A stretch of 64,000 nucleotides of DNA. It comes from Kitasatospora indigofera. Lineage in GTDB: Bacteria > Actinomycetota > Actinomycetes > Streptomycetales > Streptomycetaceae. The notes beneath the pieces were generated by a model. It was not told the DNA's origin, did no database searches, and saw nothing but the letters and a program-made list of their open reading frames with translations. This document shows positions 6,664 through 17,054 of this stretch, piece after piece (positions within the stretch are counted from its first letter, which is position 1; each line of letters opens with the position of its first letter). Made by a program: the position numbers and the translations under genes. The stretch spans positions 1 to 64,000 of the forward strand of contig NZ_BNBO01000024.1 of NCBI RefSeq assembly GCF_014655955.1, written 5' to 3'.

Positions 6664-7467
6664 CTGCTGGCAGGTGGGGCACCAGAAGAGGTTGCGGGCG
6701 GCGTGCTCCTCGGTGCGGACGTCCGTCCCGCACACCAGGCAGGGCATCGCCGCGCGGCGGTAGACGTAGACCTCGCCGCCGTGGTCGTCCACCCGCGGGG
6801 GGCGGCCCATCGCCTCGGGGGTGTGCTCGGGGCGGACGGTGTCGATCCGGCCCGCGCCGACGCCCTCGTGCATCAGGCCCACCAGATCGGCCCAGACGGC
6901 GTCCCACTCGGCGCGGGTGAGGTCGCGGCCGGCCCGGTGCGGGCTGATGCCGAGCCGGAACAGCACCTCGGCGCGGTAGACGTTGCCGACCCCGGCCAGC
7001 ACCTTCTGGTCCATCAGCAGGGCGGCGACCGTCGTCCGGCTGGCGGAGATCCGCCGCCAGGCCAGCACCGGGTCGGCGTCCGCGCGCAACGGGTCGGGCC
7101 CGAGGCGGGCGTGCACGGCGGCCTTCTCGGCGGCGGTGAGCAGCTCGCAGGTGGTGGGGCCGCGCAGGTCGGCGTACGCGTCGTCGTTCTCCAGCCGCAG
7201 GCGCACCACGCCGACCGGCGCGGGGGCCGGGCCCTCGCCGAAGGTGAAGCCGCCGTACAGGCCGAGGTGGACGTGCAGCCAGGCACCCTCCTCGAAGCCG
7301 AGGAAGAGGTGCTTCCCGGTCGCCTCGGCCGTGGCCAGCAGCTGGCCGTCGATCAGCTTGGCGCCGTCGGCGAACCGCCCCTGCGGGCTGGAGACCCGGA
7401 CGGGACGGCCGCCGAAGGTCTTGAGGTTCTCGGCGGCGAGGCGGTGGATGATGTGGCCTTCGGGCAC
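6658..7467 (-). CDS. Fpg/Nei-family DNA glycosylase (Nei2-type)
   Basis: This 269-residue protein is a bifunctional DNA glycosylase/AP lyase that removes oxidised bases. The N-terminal Pro and Glu catalytic residues are present (PEGH after Met), as are the conserved lysine in TGKHLFL, the helix-two-turn-helix containing VGNVYRAEVLF, and a C-terminal zinc finger with Cys pairs CLVC and CPTC separated by about 17 residues. The PEGH start and the VHLGLYG segment fit the actinobacterial endonuclease VIII-like (Nei2) group better than MutM. It is downstream of the P-loop gene on the same strand, 153 bases away. Exact base preference cannot be read from the sequence. Confidence 0.92.
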   Translation of the reverse strand: MPEGHIIHRLAAENLKTFGGRPVRVSSPQGRFADGAKLIDGQLLATAEATGKHLFLGFEEGAWLHVHLGLYGGFTFGEGPAPAPVGVVRLRLENDDAYADLRGPTTCELLTAAEKAAVHARLGPDPLRADADPVLAWRRISASRTTVAALLMDQKVLAGVGNVYRAEVLFRLGISPHRAGRDLTRAEWDAVWADLVGLMHEGVGAGRIDTVRPEHTPEAMGRPPRVDDHGGEVYVYRRAAMPCLVCGTDVRTEEHAARNLFWCPTCQQA

Positions 7468-7620
7468 GGACTCGGCTCCCCCGGTGGATCAGCAGGACAG
7501 GTCCATCATCCCAGCCGGTACTGACAGCCGGCCCTGGCCGCCGGGCGTTGCCGGACCGGCCGGTGCCGGGCGGGCCGGTGCGCGCGTACGTACCGCACCG
7601 GGCGGCCGGGGGGAGCGTGC

Positions 7621-8688
7621 TCAGCGCACCGGGCGGCCCAGCAGCCGGGCCAGGATGACCTGGTCCAGGGCGGCGGCGGTGGCCGCGACGTCCAGCTGCG
7701 AGTTGTCGATGATCGGCAGCCCGGAGTTGTACCAGCCGGCCATCCGGCCGTGGATCCGGGCGACCTCCTCGTCGCTGAGGCGACGGTTGCCGCTGCGGCG
7801 GGCGTTGCGGGCGAGGACGGAGTCCAGGCCCGGGAGCAGCACCACGGGGATCATGCCGGGGCCGATGTGGCGCTTCCAGCCGCCGAGGCCGATCGCCGGG
7901 CGGTCGGGGAAGACCGCGTCGTCGATGATGCAGGAGATGCCGTTGGCGAGGTAGTTGCGACAGGCGAAGCCGCAGGTGCGGCGGGCCAGCCGGTACTGCG
8001 CCTCGGAGGCGTTGTTCCAGCCGGACTGCGGGTTGGCGAAGCCGGACTGCACCCACTCGCGGACGTCGTCCAGGCTGATGTGCGCGGTCGGGGACGGGCG
8101 GCGCTCGGCCCAGTGCCGGGCGACGGTCGTCTTGCCGGCGCCGGCCGGGCCGATCAGCAGGACGGCGATGGGGCCGGTGGGGGCGTGCTGCTGCGGGTGC
8201 GCCGGGAGCTGCACGGGCGCGCCGGACGGCAGCAGGAAGTGCCCGGTCGCACCGGCGGGCACGGGCCGGCCGGGCGGGCCGGGGGCGCCGTGCGCGCGCA
8301 GGGCCGGGTTGCCGTACGGGTGCTGCGGGGCGGAGTGGCCGGGGGGCGGCCCGGCCGCGTTGGTGCTGACGAGGAGCGGGGGCGCGGTCAGGGCGGCCGG
8401 CGCGGGGGCGGCGGTCCCGGGCACCACGGGCATGAGGGGGACGGTGGGTACGCCGGACGCGGCGGGCGCCGGCGGGTGCGCGACCGGTACGGGTCCGGCG
8501 GGCGGCCCGGCAGGTACGGCACCGGCGGGCGGCGCTGCGGGTACGGCCGGTCCGGGGGCGGCCGGTCCGGGGGCGGCGGCGGGACCGACGGGCGCGAATC
8601 CGGCGGCTGCGGGACCGGCGGGCGCGGCCGGGGCCGGCGGGGCCACCGGCCGGGGAGGCAGCTGCCCTCCCCCTGTGTACTGCGTCAC
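7621..8688 (-). CDS. P-loop ATPase/kinase-like protein with long Pro/Ala-rich N-terminus
   Basis: The 355-residue protein has two parts. Residues 1-170 are low-complexity Pro, Ala, Gly and Val, probably disordered. Residues 172-355 form a P-loop NTPase domain with Walker A GPAGAGKTT (about 180-188), an HISLDDVREW segment and IIDDAVFPDR, similar to AAA_33 and zeta-toxin/polynucleotide-kinase-like proteins. The GTG at 8688 is chosen because GGAGGTGA stands just upstream; GTG at 8694 is less well placed. No antitoxin-like gene is adjacent, so a toxin role is not supported. It lies between aroQ and the DNA glycosylase gene. The substrate is unknown, and translation of the N-terminus may depend on EF-P. 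Confidence 0.8.
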   Translation of the reverse strand: MTQYTGGGQLPPRPVAPPAPAAPAGPAAAGFAPVGPAAAPGPAAPGPAVPAAPPAGAVPAGPPAGPVPVAHPPAPAASGVPTVPLMPVVPGTAAPAPAALTAPPLLVSTNAAGPPPGHSAPQHPYGNPALRAHGAPGPPGRPVPAGATGHFLLPSGAPVQLPAHPQQHAPTGPIAVLLIGPAGAGKTTVARHWAERRPSPTAHISLDDVREWVQSGFANPQSGWNNASEAQYRLARRTCGFACRNYLANGISCIIDDAVFPDRPAIGLGGWKRHIGPGMIPVVLLPGLDSVLARNARRSGNRRLSDEEVARIHGRMAGWYNSGLPIIDNSQLDVAATAAALDQVILARLLGRPVR

Positions 8689-8775
8689 GGTCACCTCCCG
8701 ACACCGTCTCCGACGGGGACACTACACGTCGGCCCGGTGGCGGGCACAGTCCGCCACCGGGCCGATGATCTTGCG

Positions 8776-12012
<3,237 letters not shown>

Positions 12013-12242
12013 CGGAGCTCCTTCGTCAGCGGACCGGCCGCTGCGCGCACCGCGCGGGCCGACCGGGCATTCTTACCGCGGGTCCCAGGTCGTGCCGGTC
12101 CCGCGTCTCTCCCCCGAATCCTTTCATGCCCGGGCGGCCACCGGACGCACGGTCCGCGTTGCGGACAGTGGCCGCCACCGGCCGGGACGGCACCGGGCGG
12201 GGCCGCCCGGCCGCCCGCGGCGCACCGGGAGGGGGCCGCGGC

Positions 12243-13073
12243 TCAGCCCGCGGCGAGGGCCGCCTCGCCCGCCTCGCGCATCGCGGCCAGCGGGCCCGGG
12301 GTGATCCCGGTGAACGCCTCGCTCTGCAGCACCGCCTGGTGCACCAGCAGGTCGAGCCCGCCCAGCACGGTGGCGCCGCGCTCCGCGCAGGCCGCGACCA
12401 GCTTGGTCGGCCACGGGTGGTAGAGCACGTCGAAGAGCGCGCCGGGCGCGGCGGGCAGGCCGGCGGTGAACCCGTCGGTGGCCCCGGCCGGGGTGGTGGA
12501 GACGGTCAGCGGACGCTCCAGCGCCTCGGCGCCGCGCTCCCAGTCGGCGGTCCGCAGGTCGAGGCCGAGCCGCTCGCCCAGTTCGGCCATCTCCCGGGCC
12601 CGCTCGGCGCTGCGGACGTAGACCGTCACCTCGCCGGTGCAGATCTGGGCCAGCGCGGCGAGCGCGGAGGAGGCGGTGGCCCCGGCCCCGAGCACGGCCG
12701 CGGCCGGGACGCTGCCGACGCCCCGCTCGCGCAGCGCGTTCACCAGGCCCGGGACGTCCGTGTTGTCGCCCGTCCGGCGCCCGTCCGGGTGGAACAGCAC
12801 CGTGTTGACGGCGTCCACCGACCTGGCGGTGGCGCTCACCTCGTCCAGCAGCGGGATCACCGCCCGCTTGAGCGGCATGGTCAGCGAGAGCCCGGCCCAC
12901 GCGGCCTCGTCCAGCCCGGCGAGGAACCCGGCCAGCCCGGCCTCGTCCACCTCGAAGCGCTGATAGCTCCACCGCTCCAGGCCGAGCGCCCGGAACGCCG
13001 CCCGGTGCAGCACCGGTGAGAGGGAGTGCGCGATCGGCGATCCGAGCACGGCCGCCCTGTGCTTGCTGTCCAC
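12243..13073 (-). CDS. aroE: Shikimate dehydrogenase
   Basis: AroE reduces 3-dehydroshikimate to shikimate with NADPH. The 276-residue protein shows SPIAHSLSPVLHRAAF for substrate binding, the catalytic Lys in LTMPLKRAVIPLLDE, the catalytic Asp in GDNTDVPG, and the Rossmann glycine motif VLGAGATASSALAAL. The GTG start at 13073 has AAGGA close upstream. It follows mltG by 46 bases, which is the usual actinobacterial order (alaS, ruvX, mltG, aroE, aroC). Confidence 0.95.
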   Translation of the reverse strand: MDSKHRAAVLGSPIAHSLSPVLHRAAFRALGLERWSYQRFEVDEAGLAGFLAGLDEAAWAGLSLTMPLKRAVIPLLDEVSATARSVDAVNTVLFHPDGRRTGDNTDVPGLVNALRERGVGSVPAAAVLGAGATASSALAALAQICTGEVTVYVRSAERAREMAELGERLGLDLRTADWERGAEALERPLTVSTTPAGATDGFTAGLPAAPGALFDVLYHPWPTKLVAACAERGATVLGGLDLLVHQAVLQSEAFTGITPGPLAAMREAGEAALAAG

Positions 13074-13119
13074 GTTCCTTCGTCCTGCTCGTCCCGGGTG
13101 TCGGTGCCCGGTGCTGGGG

Positions 13120-15054
13120 CTACTTGGTGACGCAGTGGCCGCGGGCCTTGTCGAAGCCCTGGCCCGCCGCGGTGCAGTACTCCTGCACGTTGACCAGGTG
13201 CTGGGCATAGGTGTCGGCGAACCGGGTCTCGGTCGGGGACATCGCGATGAAGAACAGCCACTTCCCGTCCGGCGGGTTGAGCACCGCCTTCAGGGCGTCC
13301 GCGCCGGGGTTGGCGATCGGCGTCGGCGGCAGGCCCGCGTTCAGGTAGGTGTTGTACTTGTTGGACGCGTCGTCCATCTCCTTCTCGGTCAGGTTCTTGC
13401 GACCGAGGGAGTACTGGAGCGTGGTGTCCATGCCGAGGCGGTGCTGCGTCTGCGCCTCGTCGGCCAGGCGGTTCTGGATGGTGCGGGCCATCCTGCCGAA
13501 GTCCGCGGCGTTGTTGCCCTCCTTCTGGAGGATGCTCGCCTCGATGACCACCTCGTAGGCGTTCTTCAGGCCGATCTTCTGCGCGCCCGCGTCCAGGTTC
13601 AGGGCCTGGTACTGCTCGGTCGCCTTGGCGACCATCTGCTTGAGCAGCTCGACCGGCTTCATGTCCTTGGCGATGGCGTACCTGGTGGGGAAGAGGAATC
13701 CCTCCGGGTTGCCGCCCGCGAAGGCGGGCAGGCCGAGCTCGGCGACCTGGGCCTTGGCGACGCCGGCCGTGGTGCCCTTGGGCTGCTTCAGCTTGTCGTC
13801 GATCTTGGCGTAGATCTCCGCCGCGCTGAGGCCCTCCTGGAGGATCAGGTTCTCGCCGCCCGCCGAGTCGATCAGGATCTTCAGCGCGGCCGCGGCCGAC
13901 ATCTCCCGCTTCAGGGTGAAGAAGCCCGGCTGGATGCCCTGGGACTTCGGGTCCTTGCCGAAGGCGTCGGTGAAGGCCTCGACGCTCTTGACGACGCCCG
14001 CCGCCTTGAGCGCCTGGCCCATCTGGCCGCCCGAGGAGCCCAGCTTGATCTCGACCTGGACGGACGTGGTGCCGTCGCCCGCGAAGTCGGCGGGCGGCCC
14101 GAAGTGGCTCTGGTAGAAGCCGTAGCCCCACCAGCCGCCGCCGGCCACGCCGCCCATCAGCACCAGGGCCACCAGCAGGCAGGCACCGCCGTTGCGGCGG
14201 CCGGACTTCTTGCCCTTCTCCTTGCGCTTGCGCTTGGCCTCGCGGGAGTCGTCCAGGTCGCCGAGGAAGGAGCCCTGCTCCTCCTCCTGCTCGTCCTGGA
14301 ACTCGTCCTCCGCGCCGTCCCACTGCTCGGCGTCGGGCTCGGCCCCGGCCGGCGCGGCGGCACCGGCCTCCAGTGCGGCGGCCTCCGCCTCCCAGTCGAT
14401 GCCGTCCGGGCCGGGGCCGGCGGGCTCGGCCGGCTGCGGGCGGCGGCCCTGCTGGGCCGGCTGCTGCGGCCGGCCGAACGGCTGCTGCTGCCGGCCGGGG
14501 AAGCCCTGCTGCGGCTGGCCCTGCTGGGTCTGGCCCTGCTGCGGCAGCTGGCCCGAGGTCTGCGGCCCGCCCTGCTGCTGGTAGCCCTGCTGGCCGAACT
14601 GCTGCTGGCCCTGCGCGTACTGCTGCCCCTGCTGCGCGGGGTTCGGCTGCACCGGGTTCGGCTGCTGCTGGTAGCCCTGCTGGCCGAACTGCTGCTGGCC
14701 CTGGACGTACTGCTGCTGCCCCTGCTGCATCGGGTTCGGCTGCACCGGGTTCGGCTGCTGCTGGAAGCCCTGCTGGCCGAACTGCTGCTGGCCGTAGCCC
14801 TGCTGCCCGTACTGCTGCTGGCCCTGCGCGTACTGCTGCTGCTGGCCCTGCTGCTGGTGCGACTGCTGGGGGTAGCCGTGCTGGCCGTACTGCTGCTGGC
14901 CCTGGCCGAACGGATCGGGCTGCTGCACCGGGTTCTGCTGCCAGCCGCCGTCCTCCTGGCCGGGGACCGGCTGCTGCTGACCGCCGTACACCGGATCACC
15001 AGGGCGCCACGGCTCGGAGCCCTGGGAGCCGTAGCCCCGACCCAGATCAGTCAT
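13120..15054 (-). CDS. mltG: Endolytic transglycosylase MltG with glutamine-rich cytoplasmic tail
   Basis: MltG cuts nascent peptidoglycan strands near the membrane and so sets glycan length. This 644-residue protein has a glutamine- and proline-rich N-terminus (about 1-210), an acidic linker (about 218-270), a basic patch, one membrane helix (about 290-310) and an extracytoplasmic YceG/MltG domain to the end. The catalytic Glu lies in ASILQKEG, followed by TIQNRL and the conserved NTYLNAGLPPTPIANPG. The long tail is much larger than in Gram-negative MltG (about 340 residues in total). The ATG at 15054 opens the region matching known actinobacterial starts. A second mltG paralogue lies immediately upstream in the transcript. 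Confidence 0.93.
   Translation of the reverse strand: MTDLGRGYGSQGSEPWRPGDPVYGGQQQPVPGQEDGGWQQNPVQQPDPFGQGQQQYGQHGYPQQSHQQQGQQQQYAQGQQQYGQQGYGQQQFGQQGFQQQPNPVQPNPMQQGQQQYVQGQQQFGQQGYQQQPNPVQPNPAQQGQQYAQGQQQFGQQGYQQQGGPQTSGQLPQQGQTQQGQPQQGFPGRQQQPFGRPQQPAQQGRRPQPAEPAGPGPDGIDWEAEAAALEAGAAAPAGAEPDAEQWDGAEDEFQDEQEEEQGSFLGDLDDSREAKRKRKEKGKKSGRRNGGACLLVALVLMGGVAGGGWWGYGFYQSHFGPPADFAGDGTTSVQVEIKLGSSGGQMGQALKAAGVVKSVEAFTDAFGKDPKSQGIQPGFFTLKREMSAAAALKILIDSAGGENLILQEGLSAAEIYAKIDDKLKQPKGTTAGVAKAQVAELGLPAFAGGNPEGFLFPTRYAIAKDMKPVELLKQMVAKATEQYQALNLDAGAQKIGLKNAYEVVIEASILQKEGNNAADFGRMARTIQNRLADEAQTQHRLGMDTTLQYSLGRKNLTEKEMDDASNKYNTYLNAGLPPTPIANPGADALKAVLNPPDGKWLFFIAMSPTETRFADTYAQHLVNVQEYCTAAGQGFDKARGHCVTK
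14572..14802 (-). repeat. Tandem Gln-rich modules in mltG
   Basis: Within the MltG tail the segment QQQFGQQG followed by a QQQPNPVQPNP-type stretch recurs at about residues 89, 120 and 150, a period of 30-31 residues (about 90 bp). The DNA repeats are nearly exact, so recombination could change the copy number in frame. Confidence 0.85.
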
Positions 15055-15206
15055 CGATCCCCTTATGCCGACGGAGACGACCGACGGATCCGACCGGTCG
15101 TCCGGGACGGCGTCCCGGCAAGTAACTCGAACCGGCGTGCTACCGCAACGCCTGAAGGGAGACGTTACCGTACCGCAGAACACCGAACGGCTCCCGGCGG
15201 GCCCCG

Positions 15207-16397
15207 TCAGTGCTTCTCGGCCCCCGGCGACGGACTGCCCTGCGCGGCCCGCAGTGCGTTGAACTCCGCGACGTTGCGGGCATGTTGCTCAAGACTGTCG
15301 GTGAACCGGGTGTCGCCGGGCTTGACCGTCACGAAGTAGAGCCAGTCCCCCGCCGCGGGCTCCGCGGCGGCCCGGATCGCCTGCCGGCCCGGGTTGGAGA
15401 TCGGCGTCGGCGGCAGCCCCTGGTGCAGATAGGTGTTGTACGGGGAGTCGAGCTTGGTGTCGGTGACGGTGGTGTCGAGGGTGCTGCGCCCGAGCGCGTA
15501 GTTGATGGTGGAGTCGAGCTGCAGCGGCATCTTCTGCGCCAGCCGGTTGTAGATCACCCGGGCGACCTTGGCCATGTCCTCCGAGTTGTCCGCCTCGCCC
15601 TGGACGAGGCTGGCGACCGTCAGGACCCCGTACGGGGTCTGGCCCATGGCGGCCGCGACCGTCTCCACGTCCTCGCTGGCGAAGTCCTTGCCCGCCTGCT
15701 GGACCATCTGCTTGAGCAGGTCCACCGGCGTGGTGTCGCCGGTGACGCTGTAGGTGGCGGGGAAGAGGTAGCCCTCCGGCCGGCCGTTGGTGACCTCCGG
15801 CAGGCCCAGCTCGGCGACCTGCTCCTGGGCGGCCCGCTCGGTGGTGCCCTTCGGCAGCTTGAGCTTCTGGTCGATCGCCGCGAAGACCTGGGTGCCGCGC
15901 CAGCCCTCGGGGATGGTCAGGCCGTTGGCGTTCGCCGGGTCGATCAGGACGGCCAGCGCCGAGGCCGCCGACATCTTCAGCCGCAGGGTGTAGGTGCCCG
16001 CCTGGATCCGCCCGGCCGCCGACCCGCTGCCCGCCGCGGCCTTGGTGAAGGCCTGCGAGCTGGCCACCACGCCCTTGCGCACCAGCGTGCCGGCGATCTG
16101 GATCAGGCCGGCGCCCTGCGGGACGGAGATCTCCACCACACCCGTGCCGCCGCCGGCGTAGTCGGCGGTCGGCTGCTTGCGCTGGCCCTGCCACCAGGAC
16201 CAGCCGGTCAGGGCCGCCCCGCCGATCAGCACCACCAGGGCCAGCGCGGTCAGCGCGCAGGCGAGGCCGGTGCGCAGCCGCTCCGGGTCCGGCGGCTCGT
16301 GCAGCGGGCCCAGGCCCGGCGGGCGGCCCTCCGGCTCGTTCGGGGGCGCCCCGAGGTGGCCGGGGGTGAGCCCGGGGGTGAAGTCCTGGTCGGTCAT
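15207..16397 (-). CDS. Second MltG-family endolytic transglycosylase
   Basis: This 396-residue paralogue of the next gene has a short Pro-rich cytoplasmic N-terminus (about 1-40), one membrane helix (about 43-65) and a full YceG/MltG domain. The catalytic Glu is kept in ASLVQGEADN, and NTYLHQGLPPTPISNPG matches the paralogue closely. Identity is high in the catalytic half and the two share the GYLFP segment and end region, so a tandem duplication is likely. The ATG at 16397 has GAGGGGG eight bases upstream. Because all active-site landmarks remain, both are probably active; they differ mainly in the cytoplasmic tail. Most streptomycetes I know have one mltG at this place. Confidence 0.9.
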   Translation of the reverse strand: MTDQDFTPGLTPGHLGAPPNEPEGRPPGLGPLHEPPDPERLRTGLACALTALALVVLIGGAALTGWSWWQGQRKQPTADYAGGGTGVVEISVPQGAGLIQIAGTLVRKGVVASSQAFTKAAAGSGSAAGRIQAGTYTLRLKMSAASALAVLIDPANANGLTIPEGWRGTQVFAAIDQKLKLPKGTTERAAQEQVAELGLPEVTNGRPEGYLFPATYSVTGDTTPVDLLKQMVQQAGKDFASEDVETVAAAMGQTPYGVLTVASLVQGEADNSEDMAKVARVIYNRLAQKMPLQLDSTINYALGRSTLDTTVTDTKLDSPYNTYLHQGLPPTPISNPGRQAIRAAAEPAAGDWLYFVTVKPGDTRFTDSLEQHARNVAEFNALRAAQGSPSPGAEKH

Positions 16398-16472
16398 GGC
16401 GGTGCCCCCTCGGCTGTCCCGGACGGGCTTGCCGGACGAGTTGGCGGTGCCCGAACGCGCTTGGGAAAGGAA

Positions 16473-16508
16473 GAGGGGCCCGTGCGGACGCGTCCGCACG
16501 GGCCCCTC
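16473..16508 (-). terminator. 36-bp perfect palindrome between ruvX and the second mltG
   Basis: Two 18-base arms (starting GAGGGGCCCGTGCGGACG) are exact reverse complements with no spacer. The element is 24 bases after the ruvX stop and 75 bases before the mltG start, so it probably terminates the DUF948-alaS-ruvX transcript and isolates the mltG/aro unit. On the minus strand a pyrimidine run (TTCCTTTCC) follows. Confidence 0.85.
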
Positions 16509-16532
16509 GTCAGGGACGCTAGTCCAAGCCGA

Positions 16533-17054
16533 TCAGATGACCGGCTCGACGCTCTCACCAGGCGGTCTGCCGCTCACCCGTTCAGCCTCCAGGGCACTCT
16601 GCAGGATCACCACGGCGGCGGCCTGGTCGACCACCGAACGCCCCTTCTTCGCCTTCACGCCCGAGGCGCGCAGCCCGTGCGTCGCCGTGACGGTGGACAT
16701 CCGCTCGTCCACCAGCCGGACCGGCACCGGCGCGAGCTTCACCGCCAGCTGCCCGGCGTACAGCCGGACCTTGGCGGCCGCCGGGCCCTCCTTGCCGCTG
16801 AGCGAGCGCGGCAGGCCGACGATCACCTCGATCGCGTCGTACTCCTCCGCGATGGCGAGGATCCTGGCCTGCGAGCGCCCGCCGGCCGGGACGGTCTCCA
16901 CGGGCGTCGCGATCATCCCGTCGGGGTCGCAGGACGCGACCCCGATCCGGGCGTCACCGACGTCGACGGCGATCCGCCGGCCGCGGCGCCAGGGCGGGCG
17001 CGCCTCCGGCTGCGGCTCGGCCTCGTGCGAAACGTCCCGGTAGCGGTCGTTCAT
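16533..17054 (-). CDS. ruvX: RuvX/YqgF-family RNase H-like resolvase (pre-16S rRNA nuclease)
   Basis: The 173-residue protein belongs to the YqgF family, which acts in 16S rRNA 5'-end maturation and, in mycobacteria, as a Holliday junction resolvase. The RNase H-like core is visible: first catalytic Asp in IAVDVGDARIGVAS, the strand IEVIVGLPRSLSG, the VRLVDERMST segment, and the final acidic motif in SVVDQAAAVVIL. The ATG overlaps the alaS stop codon by one base (TGATG read on the minus strand), so it is coupled to alaS. This alaS-ruvX order is widely conserved. Confidence 0.94.
   Translation of the reverse strand: MNDRYRDVSHEAEPQPEARPPWRRGRRIAVDVGDARIGVASCDPDGMIATPVETVPAGGRSQARILAIAEEYDAIEVIVGLPRSLSGKEGPAAAKVRLYAGQLAVKLAPVPVRLVDERMSTVTATHGLRASGVKAKKGRSVVDQAAAVVILQSALEAERVSGRPPGESVEPVI

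Noticed and set aside
7621-8688. Zeta-type toxin
   Set aside because: No partner antitoxin is adjacent, and the gene lies in a housekeeping context; only the generic P-loop fold is shared.
13063-15339. A long plus-strand reading frame with Leu-rich repeats opposite mltG
   Set aside because: It is the antisense of the Gln-rich codons of mltG. It has no ribosome binding site, and the codon pattern is explained by the minus strand.
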